DNA from: Lachnospiraceae bacterium
GTDB lineage: Bacteria; Bacillota; Clostridia; Lachnospirales; Lachnospiraceae
DNA: 64,000 nt
Direction: 5' to 3'
Assembly: GCA_014239155.1 (NCBI GenBank)
Contig: JAAZZQ010000063.1
Span: 28,977 to 92,976 of the forward strand
Shown: one piece after another, positions 53,806 to 61,737 of the stretch
Numbering within the stretch: the first letter of the stretch is position 1
Layout of the letters: the number at the start of each line of letters is the position of its first letter
Position numbers and translations under genes: made by a program
Notes under the pieces: model-generated
Told to the model about the DNA's origin: nothing
Seen by the model: the letters and a program-made list of their open reading frames with translations, nothing else
Databases searched by the model: none

Positions 53806-54318
53806 TTACTGTGCGAAGGTTAATTCAGCCTGTCTGCGCATTTCTTCAATTTCAGCCTGTTTTCGCGCTTCGTCTTCTGCAGCTTCGCGCAGAAGACGTT
53901 CGTAGATTTCATTTGCCTCCATAATAATCGCATCCTGTTCGGGCGGAGTGATTACATCATCGCCGCGTTGCCCGCCTGCTATGAGCAGATCGATTGAACT
54001 TTGGTTGCTGGAAGCATACAAGATTGCCTGCAAAGCAGCCTGTGTATCTTCGTCAACAGGCTGCTGCCCATACAATCCAGAGTAAGAACCAGTTGTCGCA
54101 TTGAATGCGGAAGGATCAGTCATGTTTTGAACCTCCATTTCCTCAGGTCCTTCTAGCGCAAGGCGCTCAGCTTCCTCCGCCTCAATGCGAAGTGCTTCCT
54201 CCTCCTCTTGCTTAGAGGGCCATATGCGGACTGCTTCAGGATTATATACCACCAACCACCATTTGATGACATGCGGGTAATATTTTTTTAAAAAATATGC
54301 TGTGGCTGCATCCATCAT
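53806..54318 (-). CDS. Hypothetical protein with Glu-rich coiled regions
   Basis: 170 aa, soluble. A conserved-looking start MMDAATAYFLKKYYPHVIKWWLVVYNPEAVRIWPS is followed by a Glu/Ala helix (QEEEEALRIEAEEAERLALEG), a neutral middle (SYSGLYGQQPVDED) and a second Glu/Arg helix to the end. Not a recognised family. SD GATGGTG upstream. The 177-nt structured repeat (54356-54532) ends 37 nt before its start codon in the same orientation, the same arrangement as at the ABC ATPase. Confidence 0.65.
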   Translation of the reverse strand: MMDAATAYFLKKYYPHVIKWWLVVYNPEAVRIWPSKQEEEEALRIEAEEAERLALEGPEEMEVQNMTDPSAFNATTGSYSGLYGQQPVDEDTQAALQAILYASSNQSSIDLLIAGGQRGDDVITPPEQDAIIMEANEIYERLLREAAEDEARKQAEIEEMRRQAELTFAQ

Positions 54319-54355
54319 CTTAACACCATCTTTCGGAAGAATTGTTTTATAGATT

Positions 54356-54532
54356 CAAGAATGCCATCGGCATTCTTGCTGCGGCGTGCAAGTCAGCTCT
54401 GCTGACAGATTACGGATTCGCACGCCTGCAATCATGCCGGAGGCTTATCTCAGTCGCAGATTATACTTTCACTGAGATAAAATTGTATTTTACCCACTAC
54501 TTATAGAAGTGGGAACCTTCTCCGGCTGAGAT
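54356..54532 (-). repeat. 177-nt structured repeat / candidate leader RNA, copy 2
   Basis: Minus-strand copy of the sequence at 30291-30467, gap-free, 21 differences. All helices are kept. In the second hairpin CCCGC/GCGGG of copy 1 becomes CCCAC/GTGGG, a paired double change. GGCGTGC/GCACGCC is perfect here (one mismatch in copy 1). The competing hairpin ATCTCAGT/ACTGAGAT is perfect in this copy, whereas the long-range stem has two mismatches. It lies directly upstream of the gene 53806-54318. Confidence 0.8.
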
Positions 54533-54700
54533 AGATAGTCCTGTCAAATACATTGGCTATGTGCAGTGGACTACTATAATTATTTTACCACATATTTATT
54601 AATATCGGTAGAATAAAAGAGAAAATTTATTGAATTGTTAAAAAAGTATGAGAGTAATTCTTAATACGAAATAAAAAAGGTAATAAATGTATAAACTAAA

Positions 54701-54730
54701 TTGACAAAATGAAAAATGGTGTTATAGTAT
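54701..54730 (+). promoter_or_regulatory. Sigma-A promoter of clpB
   Basis: TTGACA (54701-54706), then TATAGT (54723-54728, spacer 16) or TAGTAT (54725-54730, spacer 18). Leader about 45 nt to the GAGAGGAGG RBS. Confidence 0.6.
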
Positions 54731-54779
54731 ATATAGAACAGATAGCAAAGTAAATGTGCGATATGAGAGGAGGAAAATT

Positions 54780-57374
54780 ATGAATATTCAGAAGTTTACA
54801 CAGAAATCATTAGAAGCAGTAAATCAGTGCGAAAAACTTGCTGTGGAATATGGAAATCAGGAGCTTGAGCAGGAGCATTTGCTCTATGCGCTTCTTACAA
54901 TTGAGGACAGTCTTATCTTAAAGCTTATAGAGAAGATGGAGATTAACAAGGAATATTTTCTTGACAGAGTGAAAAAAGCGCTTGAGAAACGTGTAAAGGT
55001 TCAGGGAGGACAGTCTTATATAGGGCAATATCTCAATAAGGTGTTGATTAGTGCGGAGGATGAGGCGAAACGCATGGGAGATGAATATGTATCCGTTGAG
55101 CATTTATTTCTCTCCATGATTCAAAATCCGAACAAAGAAATGAAGGAGATTTTCAGAGAATATGGCATTACGCGAGAACGATTTTTGAGGGTACTTGCGG
55201 AAGTGCGGGGAAATCAAAAGGTCACAAGCGACAATCCTGAAGCAACATATGACACGCTTGAGAAATATGGACAGGATTTGGTGGAGAAGGCAAGAAACCA
55301 GAAGCTTGACCCAGTAATTGGAAGGGACAATGAGATTCGGAATATTATTCGGATTCTCTCCAGAAAGACCAAAAATAATCCTGTGCTAATTGGGGAGCCT
55401 GGCGTTGGAAAGACGGCGGTTGTGGAAGGACTCGCACAGCGTATTGTACGCGGTGATGTGCCACAGGGATTAAAAGACAAAAAGATTTTTTCCCTCGATA
55501 TGGGAGCGTTAGTTGCAGGTGCAAAATATAGAGGTGAGTTTGAAGAGCGCTTAAAAGCTGTGTTGGAAGATGTAAAAAATAGTGATGGACAGATTATTTT
55601 GTTTATTGACGAGCTGCATACGATTGTGGGCGCCGGTAAAACAGACGGCGCTATGGATGCGGGCAACATGCTCAAACCAATGCTTGCGCGCGGGGAACTG
55701 CATTGTATTGGAGCGACGACACTGGATGAATACAGACAGTATATTGAGAAGGATCCTGCGCTGGAGCGACGTTTTCAGCCTGTTATGGTATCAGAGCCTA
55801 CAGTTGAGGATACTATCAGTATATTAAGAGGGTTAAAAGAGCGCTACGAGGTGTTTCATGGAGTCAAAATTATGGACAATGCTCTTGTGAGTGCTGCAGT
55901 ACTCTCAAATCGGTATATTACAGATCGTTTTTTGCCAGATAAAGCGATTGATTTGGTGGATGAGGCTTGTGCTATGATTAAGACAGAACTTGATTCTTTG
56001 CCAGCGGAGCTTGACGAGCTGCAAAGAAGGATTATGCAGATGGAAATTGAGGTTGCAGCGCTCAAAAAAGAGGAAGACCGACTCAGTGCAGAGCGTTTGA
56101 CAGCACTGCAAGCGGAACTTGCTGAGCAGAAGGCAGAGTTTGACAATCGCAAGGCGCAGTGGGACAACGAGAAAGCGTGTGTGGAGAAGCTGTCAAAACT
56201 GCGGGAAGATATAGAAGAATTAAATAATCAGATTCAGATTGCACAGCGGGAAGGTAATCTTGAGAAGGCGGCAGAGTTAAGCTATGGGAAATTGCCCGAA
56301 CTAAAAAAACAGTTAGAACGCGAGGAAGAGGCAGTGAATGCAAGAGAGATGTCTCTAGTACATGAAAGTGTGTCAGATGATGAAATTGCAAAGATTATCT
56401 CGCGGTGGACAGGGATTCCTGTGTCAAAGCTGAATGAAAGTGAGCGAAACAAAACCTTGCATCTGGACGCAGAACTTCACAAGCGTGTGATTGGGCAGGA
56501 TGAGGGTGTCACTAAAGTGACAGAGGCAATTATCCGCTCAAAAGCAGGCATTAAAGATCCGGAGAAGCCAATTGGTTCTTTCCTATTTCTAGGACCAACA
56601 GGAGTGGGTAAGACAGAACTGGCAAAGGCACTTGCTGCGTCTTTGTTTGATGACGAATCCAATATGGTTCGCATTGATATGAGTGAATATATGGAGAAAC
56701 ATTCTGTGTCAAGGCTCATTGGAGCGCCTCCCGGATATGTGGGATACGATGAAGGTGGGCAGCTCACAGAGGCAGTGCGCAGAAAACCATACAGCGTAGT
56801 TTTGTTTGATGAAGTTGAAAAAGCGCATCCAGATGTGTTTAACATTCTTTTACAAGTGCTAGATGATGGGCGAATAACTGATTCACAAGGGCGAACAGTA
56901 GACTTTAAGAATACGATTTTAATTATGACTTCCAATATTGGCGCACAGTATTTACTCGATGGAATTGACAGCGAAGGAGAGATAAAAGAATCCGCACAGA
57001 ATATGGTTATGGGTGAGCTTAGAACGCATTTTAGACCGGAGTTTCTTAACAGATTAGACGAGACAATTCTGTTTAAACCGCTCACAAAGGATAATATTGG
57101 CGGTATTATTGGATTGATTCTTACTGATATTAATAGACGGCTTGCGGACAAAGAACTGGTAATCGAGATTTCAGAGCGGGCGCAGCGTTTTATTATCGAT
57201 AACAGTTATGATCCTGTGTATGGGGCGAGACCGCTCAAACGGTATATACAAAAGAATGTGGAAACACTAGCAGCGAGATTGATTCTTGCAGATAAAGTAA
57301 AAGTTGGTGATATAATCTTAATTGATTTAGATAGTACAGAGCAGAAATTGGAAGCAGTTATAAAATACGAGTAA
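54780..57374 (+). CDS. clpB: ATP-dependent chaperone ClpB (disaggregase)
   Basis: 864 aa (typical 850-870). ATG 54780 has AGAGGAGG 7 nt upstream. N-domain ([18 protein letters not shown]), first AAA+ with GEPGVGKT and [15 protein letters not shown], a middle coiled-coil propeller (about 400-530, rich in Glu/Lys/Leu), second AAA+ with [14 protein letters not shown] and [17 protein letters not shown], and the GARPLKR sensor-2. The long M-domain and lack of a ClpP-loop tripeptide separate it from ClpC/ClpA. Works with DnaK to resolubilise aggregates. Monocistronic with its own terminator. Confidence 0.96.
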   Translation: MNIQKFTQKSLEAVNQCEKLAVEYGNQELEQEHLLYALLTIEDSLILKLIEKMEINKEYFLDRVKKALEKRVKVQGGQSYIGQYLNKVLISAEDEAKRMGDEYVSVEHLFLSMIQNPNKEMKEIFREYGITRERFLRVLAEVRGNQKVTSDNPEATYDTLEKYGQDLVEKARNQKLDPVIGRDNEIRNIIRILSRKTKNNPVLIGEPGVGKTAVVEGLAQRIVRGDVPQGLKDKKIFSLDMGALVAGAKYRGEFEERLKAVLEDVKNSDGQIILFIDELHTIVGAGKTDGAMDAGNMLKPMLARGELHCIGATTLDEYRQYIEKDPALERRFQPVMVSEPTVEDTISILRGLKERYEVFHGVKIMDNALVSAAVLSNRYITDRFLPDKAIDLVDEACAMIKTELDSLPAELDELQRRIMQMEIEVAALKKEEDRLSAERLTALQAELAEQKAEFDNRKAQWDNEKACVEKLSKLREDIEELNNQIQIAQREGNLEKAAELSYGKLPELKKQLEREEEAVNAREMSLVHESVSDDEIAKIISRWTGIPVSKLNESERNKTLHLDAELHKRVIGQDEGVTKVTEAIIRSKAGIKDPEKPIGSFLFLGPTGVGKTELAKALAASLFDDESNMVRIDMSEYMEKHSVSRLIGAPPGYVGYDEGGQLTEAVRRKPYSVVLFDEVEKAHPDVFNILLQVLDDGRITDSQGRTVDFKNTILIMTSNIGAQYLLDGIDSEGEIKESAQNMVMGELRTHFRPEFLNRLDETILFKPLTKDNIGGIIGLILTDINRRLADKELVIEISERAQRFIIDNSYDPVYGARPLKRYIQKNVETLAARLILADKVKVGDIILIDLDSTEQKLEAVIKYE

Positions 57375-57375
57375 G

Positions 57376-57412
57376 AAAAAACGGGTAGAGGAGAGTTCCT
57401 CTACTCGTTTTC
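57376..57412. terminator. Bidirectional terminator, clpB / SGNH hydrolase
   Basis: AAAAACGGGTAGAGGA, short loop, TCCTCTACTCGTTTTC. The TAG-containing left arm also provides the TAG stop of the leftward gene on the other strand (57401-57403). Confidence 0.8.
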
Positions 57413-58429
57413 TATCCGTAGACCGTGTGGCGTTTTTTTGTCTGGTGGCGAGGAGATTGTTGTCTCTTTGTCATCTCTAATAATTGCATGTTGCAGCAGA
57501 TAATCTTTCCAGACAGGATAGTATTGTGCTTTGATATGTACCTGATCCCATGTATAATCGGAAACCAGTGCGCCTTCATCACATAAGGTACTTTCGTTAA
57601 TATCAATATAAAATATATCCTTTTGATTTGCAAGTGTTGCAATCAGTGCATTTCTGGCAGCAATGTTTTCGTTGTTGATGCTGTCACTTTCCTCAGACTT
57701 TGTTTGGGTGACAAAAAGATTTCCCTGAATAAAGATTAACGCGTTGGGTTGGAGCTTTCTAATATCATTTACAACATCACGGTAACGTTCAAAAAAAGTT
57801 TCAGGGGTTCCAGTTCCACACTCGTTAATGCCAACCATAAGATAAATTTTAGCAAATTGATTTTCTGTAAGAATCTCTTTGATGGATGTTTTTTCATCAT
57901 TAAATGTTAGTTTTGGCTTTTCGTAGTCGTAAATCGTCAGCGAAGTCTTGCACAAAAAGGTTGCATTTTCTATCCCTGCGTATTGACTGATGCCCACAGT
58001 GCGGGAATCACCAATAAAACAGGCGTCGGCAAAGTAGTCTTCTGTTGCAGTTGTAAATTCATAAGTTTGTATCTCCTCCTGCAAGCTGTCTGAAGCAGCG
58101 GCAAACAGTTTACCCTGTGTGGGTGCTTCAGCGAGATTGGCTGTGACATCTGCCAATGGGTCCGGCGCAACATCTGTCGATTCGGCTTGTGCAGTGGCAG
58201 GCAAAGCAATTAGATTATTGACCGCATAGTCCGTGTTAAGACTCGATAAGTCTGAGAGGTACAGTTTGTCATGCAGCCCTCGCATTGCAGTAGTAAGAGG
58301 CGGGGCTGATGCCGTATAAGGATCTGTTTGACGATAATATTGAATATTCCAGTAATGCCCGAGAATGCTGAACAGGCAAGTGGACAGCACAATCAGAAAT
58401 AAAAGAGTATAGCTTTTTTGATTTTTCAT
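57401..58429 (-). CDS. Membrane-anchored SGNH/GDSL-type hydrolase
   Basis: 342 aa. One N-terminal TM (about 7-25, YTLLFLIVLSTCLFSILGH), a ~110-residue low-complexity linker, then an SGNH domain: block I FIGDSRTVGI (nucleophile Ser), block III LMVGINECGTG, and block V DQVHIKAQYYPVW (Asp-x-x-His). ATG 58429 is preferred; the longer reading from 58522 runs through a repeat element. It follows the MBOAT gene on the same strand, the usual pairing for O-acetylation of an exopolysaccharide or wall polymer (AlgI/AlgJ-like, DltB/DltD-like). Confidence 0.85.
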   Translation of the reverse strand: MKNQKSYTLLFLIVLSTCLFSILGHYWNIQYYRQTDPYTASAPPLTTAMRGLHDKLYLSDLSSLNTDYAVNNLIALPATAQAESTDVAPDPLADVTANLAEAPTQGKLFAAASDSLQEEIQTYEFTTATEDYFADACFIGDSRTVGISQYAGIENATFLCKTSLTIYDYEKPKLTFNDEKTSIKEILTENQFAKIYLMVGINECGTGTPETFFERYRDVVNDIRKLQPNALIFIQGNLFVTQTKSEESDSINNENIAARNALIATLANQKDIFYIDINESTLCDEGALVSDYTWDQVHIKAQYYPVWKDYLLQHAIIRDDKETTISSPPDKKTPHGLRIENE

Positions 58430-58450
58430 ATATAAAAGACGCCTTTCTAA

Positions 58451-58587
58451 GTAACAGTTGAGCTCAGGACTTTGCACTCGCTGCAAAGTCCGTGGAACAG
58501 TGTTGAGATTGAGAAGCATCAAGCCACCACGAAGTGATTTTTCATGGCTTGATGCTTGTAACAGGAAGCCAAAAGCTGAACTGTTAT
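58451..58587. repeat. Short element bounded by GTAACAGTTCAGC-like inverted repeats, with two internal hairpins
   Basis: Ends GTAACAGTTGAGCT (58451-58464) and AGCTGAACTGTTAT (58574-58587). Inside: GGACTTTGCA-CTCGC-TGCAAAGTCC (58467-58491) and AAGCATCAAGCCA...TGGCTTGATGCTT (58514-58557, 13 bp perfect). It lies between the MBOAT and SGNH genes and could act as an attenuator between them. Confidence 0.6.
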
Positions 58588-58591
58588 CTTT

Positions 58592-60010
58592 CTAGTAGCG
58601 GAAGTACAAAAACGGATTGTTAATTCCAATAGATAGATAATACACAGACCACCAAAATACAATCAATGCAATTAAAATACCAATGCCCTTATTGCGGATT
58701 TTGTTAAAGAGCTTCTCTGGATAATTTGTTGCAAAAAGAATGCTTGCGAGAATCAGCGGAGCATAATCTGTTGCAAGTCTTGTAAAATCAGTAAAATTTA
58801 GAATGATTTCCGCGTCAAAAAATGGAAACATTTTTCTTAAATAAACGCCAAGTTGCTGAAAATCGCTAATTGCAAAAATTGTCCAGCTAACAAGTATGTA
58901 GAAAAACATATAACAGTGCGAGATAAGCTTGGCAAAAATATTATCAGCAGTAAGCCATCTTAAAGTTATATTTTTTTCAATAATTTGCAGTACAAAGATA
59001 AACAGTCCCCACAAAATAAAGTTCCATGCTGCGCCATGCCAGAATCCAGTCAAAAACCATACTGCCAACAGATTAAAGATGGTGCGAATGTTTCCCTTGC
59101 GATTCCCGCCCAACGGAATGTACACATATTCTCGGAACCATGCGCCAAGCGTAATGTGCCATCTGCGCCAGAACTCTGTGACGCTGCGTGCCATATAAGG
59201 ATGACGAAAATTTGCAGGCATGCGAAATCCAAGCATTTCTCCTAGTCCAACCGCCATCAAGGAGTAGCCACAAAAGTCAAAATAAAGCTGCATAGAATAG
59301 GCAAAAGCGCCAAGCCACGCAAGCGGGGTGGAAATACTCTCATAACCAATCGTACAAACTTCATTCCACAAAGTTCCAATGCGGTTTGCAATAATTACTT
59401 TGTAGCCAAGCCCTACAATAAAAGTTTTTAGTCCGCTGTCAAATCCATATACTGAAATTCTTCTTTCTTTTAATGCATCACGGATATCAGAATAAACGAC
59501 AATTGGTCCTGCAATCAGTTGTGGAAACATACACAAGTATGCGCCAAGACTGATAAAAGAAGTATCAGCTTTTGTTTTTCCAAGGTATACATCAATAACA
59601 TAGGATGTAATCTGAAATGTATAGAAACTGATACCCAGCGGCAGCGTGAGATCGAGTGTAAAAAATCGCCAGCGGATATCCAACAGCCGCAGGGCGGCAT
59701 TAATATTTTCAATAAAAAAGTTTGTGTATTTAAAAAATAGCAGTAAGCCCAAATTATACAACAGTGATAAAATCAACAGCAAAGTTCGTTCCATGCTTCT
59801 TCCTTCAAAGCGCTCCATTCCCCGCCCAAGCAAAAAGTTTACTGTAATGGAACATATGATAAGGAATAGATAAGAAGGATCACCGAAACTGTAAAAGACC
59901 AAACTTCCTAGAAATAAAAGAAAGTTTCGGAATTTGGCGGGAACTATATAATATAAAACCAGAAATACTGGTAAAAAAACAAAAATAAATGGAATACTAC
60001 TAAAAACCAT
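58592..60010 (-). CDS. MBOAT-family O-acyltransferase (AlgI-like)
   Basis: 472 aa, about eleven TMs. MVFSSIPFIFVFLPVFLVLYYIVP start, LGISFYTFQITSYVIDVYLGK, FWRRWHITLGAWFREYVYIPLGGNRKG and WFLTGFWHGAAWNFILWG with the conserved catalytic His are diagnostic for AlgI/DltB/PatA-type MBOATs. It moves acyl groups across the membrane to an extracytoplasmic acceptor. SD GGGGGAG 5 nt upstream. Likely partner is the SGNH hydrolase directly downstream; acceptor polymer unknown. Confidence 0.94.
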   Translation of the reverse strand: MVFSSIPFIFVFLPVFLVLYYIVPAKFRNFLLFLGSLVFYSFGDPSYLFLIICSITVNFLLGRGMERFEGRSMERTLLLILSLLYNLGLLLFFKYTNFFIENINAALRLLDIRWRFFTLDLTLPLGISFYTFQITSYVIDVYLGKTKADTSFISLGAYLCMFPQLIAGPIVVYSDIRDALKERRISVYGFDSGLKTFIVGLGYKVIIANRIGTLWNEVCTIGYESISTPLAWLGAFAYSMQLYFDFCGYSLMAVGLGEMLGFRMPANFRHPYMARSVTEFWRRWHITLGAWFREYVYIPLGGNRKGNIRTIFNLLAVWFLTGFWHGAAWNFILWGLFIFVLQIIEKNITLRWLTADNIFAKLISHCYMFFYILVSWTIFAISDFQQLGVYLRKMFPFFDAEIILNFTDFTRLATDYAPLILASILFATNYPEKLFNKIRNKGIGILIALIVFWWSVYYLSIGINNPFLYFRY

Positions 60011-60502
60011 GATGCTCCCCCATAAATCATGATATTTGTTATAGGTATCAATTAAGGAGCTATAATGTATTAGTTATTTTTCACAACTCCTAAGTTTTGA
60101 AATTACCTGCCTCAATATTATAGCAAAAATAATTTGATAATTCTATAGAATAAATCGAATTTTTTCTACAAATATATTATAATTTAGCCATGCCATTCAT
60201 AAGTCGCCAGAATGTATATTTTTACGAATAATGTTAGGCTTTTGTTGGCGATTTATTTTATGCTGTGTGTTTGCTCTATAGAATTCATTGTATAAATTGT
60301 CCTTAGTGAGCAAACGCTCGCATACAATTTGTACAATCATTCTGCATGGCTGAACTGTTACCAAAAAATATAGCAAATTCAACATTATCATATAAAAGAT
60401 ATGTTTTGACAATAAATGATATTGCAGAGTATCAGAAAATTTGCTACAGTTTAAGAAGTGAAATCTATTGTGATACATACTTATTATACAAGAGGCGGTT
60501 AT
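60011..60502. other. Divergent intergenic region, MBOAT / foldase
   Basis: 492 nt, AT-rich, no gene recognised. A single GCTGAACTGTTAC (60349-60361) matches the end of the short element family but has no partner, and a small GAGC-AAAC-GCTC hairpin lies near 60309. Confidence 0.45.
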
Positions 60503-61573
60503 ATGATTTTTTTTCATCATAAAAATGGAGTGAAATTGTCAGCGGCAGTGTTGGCAGTCGTTTTTCTGGTAGTTGGGTGCCGAATGTTGCTTAATGAGCA
60601 CGGCAAAACAAAAATTGTGTTGACGACAGGATTTAACAGAGATGAGGTATTTCGCATTGACAAGACTTCCTGCAGATTAGCGGAGGTGATGGTGTATTTA
60701 ACCAATACCAAAAACCAGTATGAGCAGGCGCTTGGGAGTCAGATTTGGCAGACTTCCTATGAGGGAGAGACTCTTGAGGAAAATTTGAAGGAGACGGTAC
60801 TTGCAAGGATTGCCCGCATTAAGGCAATGAATCTTCTGGCCGCGAAGTATGAGATTCGTCTGACACAAGAGGAGCTCAACAAGGCACAAAAGGCAGCGGA
60901 ACTGTACTACACGTCTCTAAATGAAAAGGAACAGGAACTGTTAAAGATTGATAAAAAGCTTTTGTACACTATGTATGAAGAATATACGCTGGCAGGAAAA
61001 GTATATGAGTATTTGATTGCGGATATTAACCCAGAAATCAGTGATGATGAGGCGCGTACAATCACAGTGCAACATGTTTTGATTAGAACATATTCTCTCA
61101 ATGAAAACCGGGAGCATGTGCCCTATCCTGAGGCAGCAAAGAAAAAGGCGCGTCAGCGCGCTGAGGAAGTGCTGAGAAAAGCGAAGGAAGGTGCAGAATT
61201 TTCTCAGCTGATTACAGAGTACAGCGAGGACAGCAATTCGTCTTATTCTTTTGGAAAGGGGACGATGGACGCAGAGTTTGAGGAGGCTGCATTCAATCTT
61301 GGAACAGACGAGATTAGTGGAATTGTGGAGACCGAACATGGTTATCATATTATCAAGTGCATTAGCACATTCGACAGGGAGGAGACAGATCGAAATAAAA
61401 TTAAGATTGTAGAGCAGCGCAGAAAAGAAGTGTTTAACGAGGAGTATTCTGGATTTGTGGATGGATTAGCTAGAAGTCTCAATGAGGATTTGTGGGAAAC
61501 AGTGGGGTTTATTGAGGATAATGAGGTGACTACAAGCAGTTTCTTTGCAGTGCATCAGCAAGTATTTTCATAA
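60503..61573 (+). CDS. Lipoprotein peptidyl-prolyl isomerase (PrsA/parvulin-like foldase)
   Basis: 356 aa. ATG 60503 has AAGAGGCGG 4 nt upstream. Signal peptide with lipobox LVVGC (Cys near 27). The N-terminal SurA/PrsA-like helical region (residues ~50-185) is followed by a parvulin domain (about 190-290): ITVQHVLIRT, AEEVLRKAKEGAEFSQLITEYSEDSN, FGKGTMDAEFEEAAFNLGTDEISGIVETEHGYHIIKC. Predicted to fold exported proteins on the outer face of the membrane. It stands alone upstream of the CIRCE-htpG unit; no promoter was identified. Confidence 0.92.
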   Translation: MIFFHHKNGVKLSAAVLAVVFLVVGCRMLLNEHGKTKIVLTTGFNRDEVFRIDKTSCRLAEVMVYLTNTKNQYEQALGSQIWQTSYEGETLEENLKETVLARIARIKAMNLLAAKYEIRLTQEELNKAQKAAELYYTSLNEKEQELLKIDKKLLYTMYEEYTLAGKVYEYLIADINPEISDDEARTITVQHVLIRTYSLNENREHVPYPEAAKKKARQRAEEVLRKAKEGAEFSQLITEYSEDSNSSYSFGKGTMDAEFEEAAFNLGTDEISGIVETEHGYHIIKCISTFDREETDRNKIKIVEQRRKEVFNEEYSGFVDGLARSLNEDLWETVGFIEDNEVTTSSFFAVHQQVFS

Positions 61574-61609
61574 GGAAAAATAAAGAAAAGATAAACAAAA
61601 TATGAATTA

Positions 61610-61636
61610 TTAGCACTCAATTAAATTGAGTGCTAA
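61610..61636 (+). promoter_or_regulatory. CIRCE operator (HrcA binding site) of htpG
   Basis: TTAGCACTC, 9-nt spacer, GAGTGCTAA: a perfect 9-9-9 CIRCE. It lies 101 nt before the htpG start codon and just upstream of TTGACT (61644-61649), a likely -35. It predicts HrcA repression of htpG relieved by heat. Confidence 0.95.
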
Positions 61637-61737
61637 TTTGTTCTTGACTTTTATCATTTTGGGTATTAAACTATCTATCAGACAAGATAAAGTAACTTTA
61701 AATCATTTGAATTAGAGAAGAAAGGAATGTGAGTTTT

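Larger units (their letters stand above)
54319..54779. other. Divergent intergenic region upstream of clpB
   Basis: 461 nt: structured repeat copy 2 (54356-54532), then AT-rich sequence with the clpB promoter (54701-54730). No CIRCE or CtsR-like tandem heptamer was seen. Confidence 0.5.
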
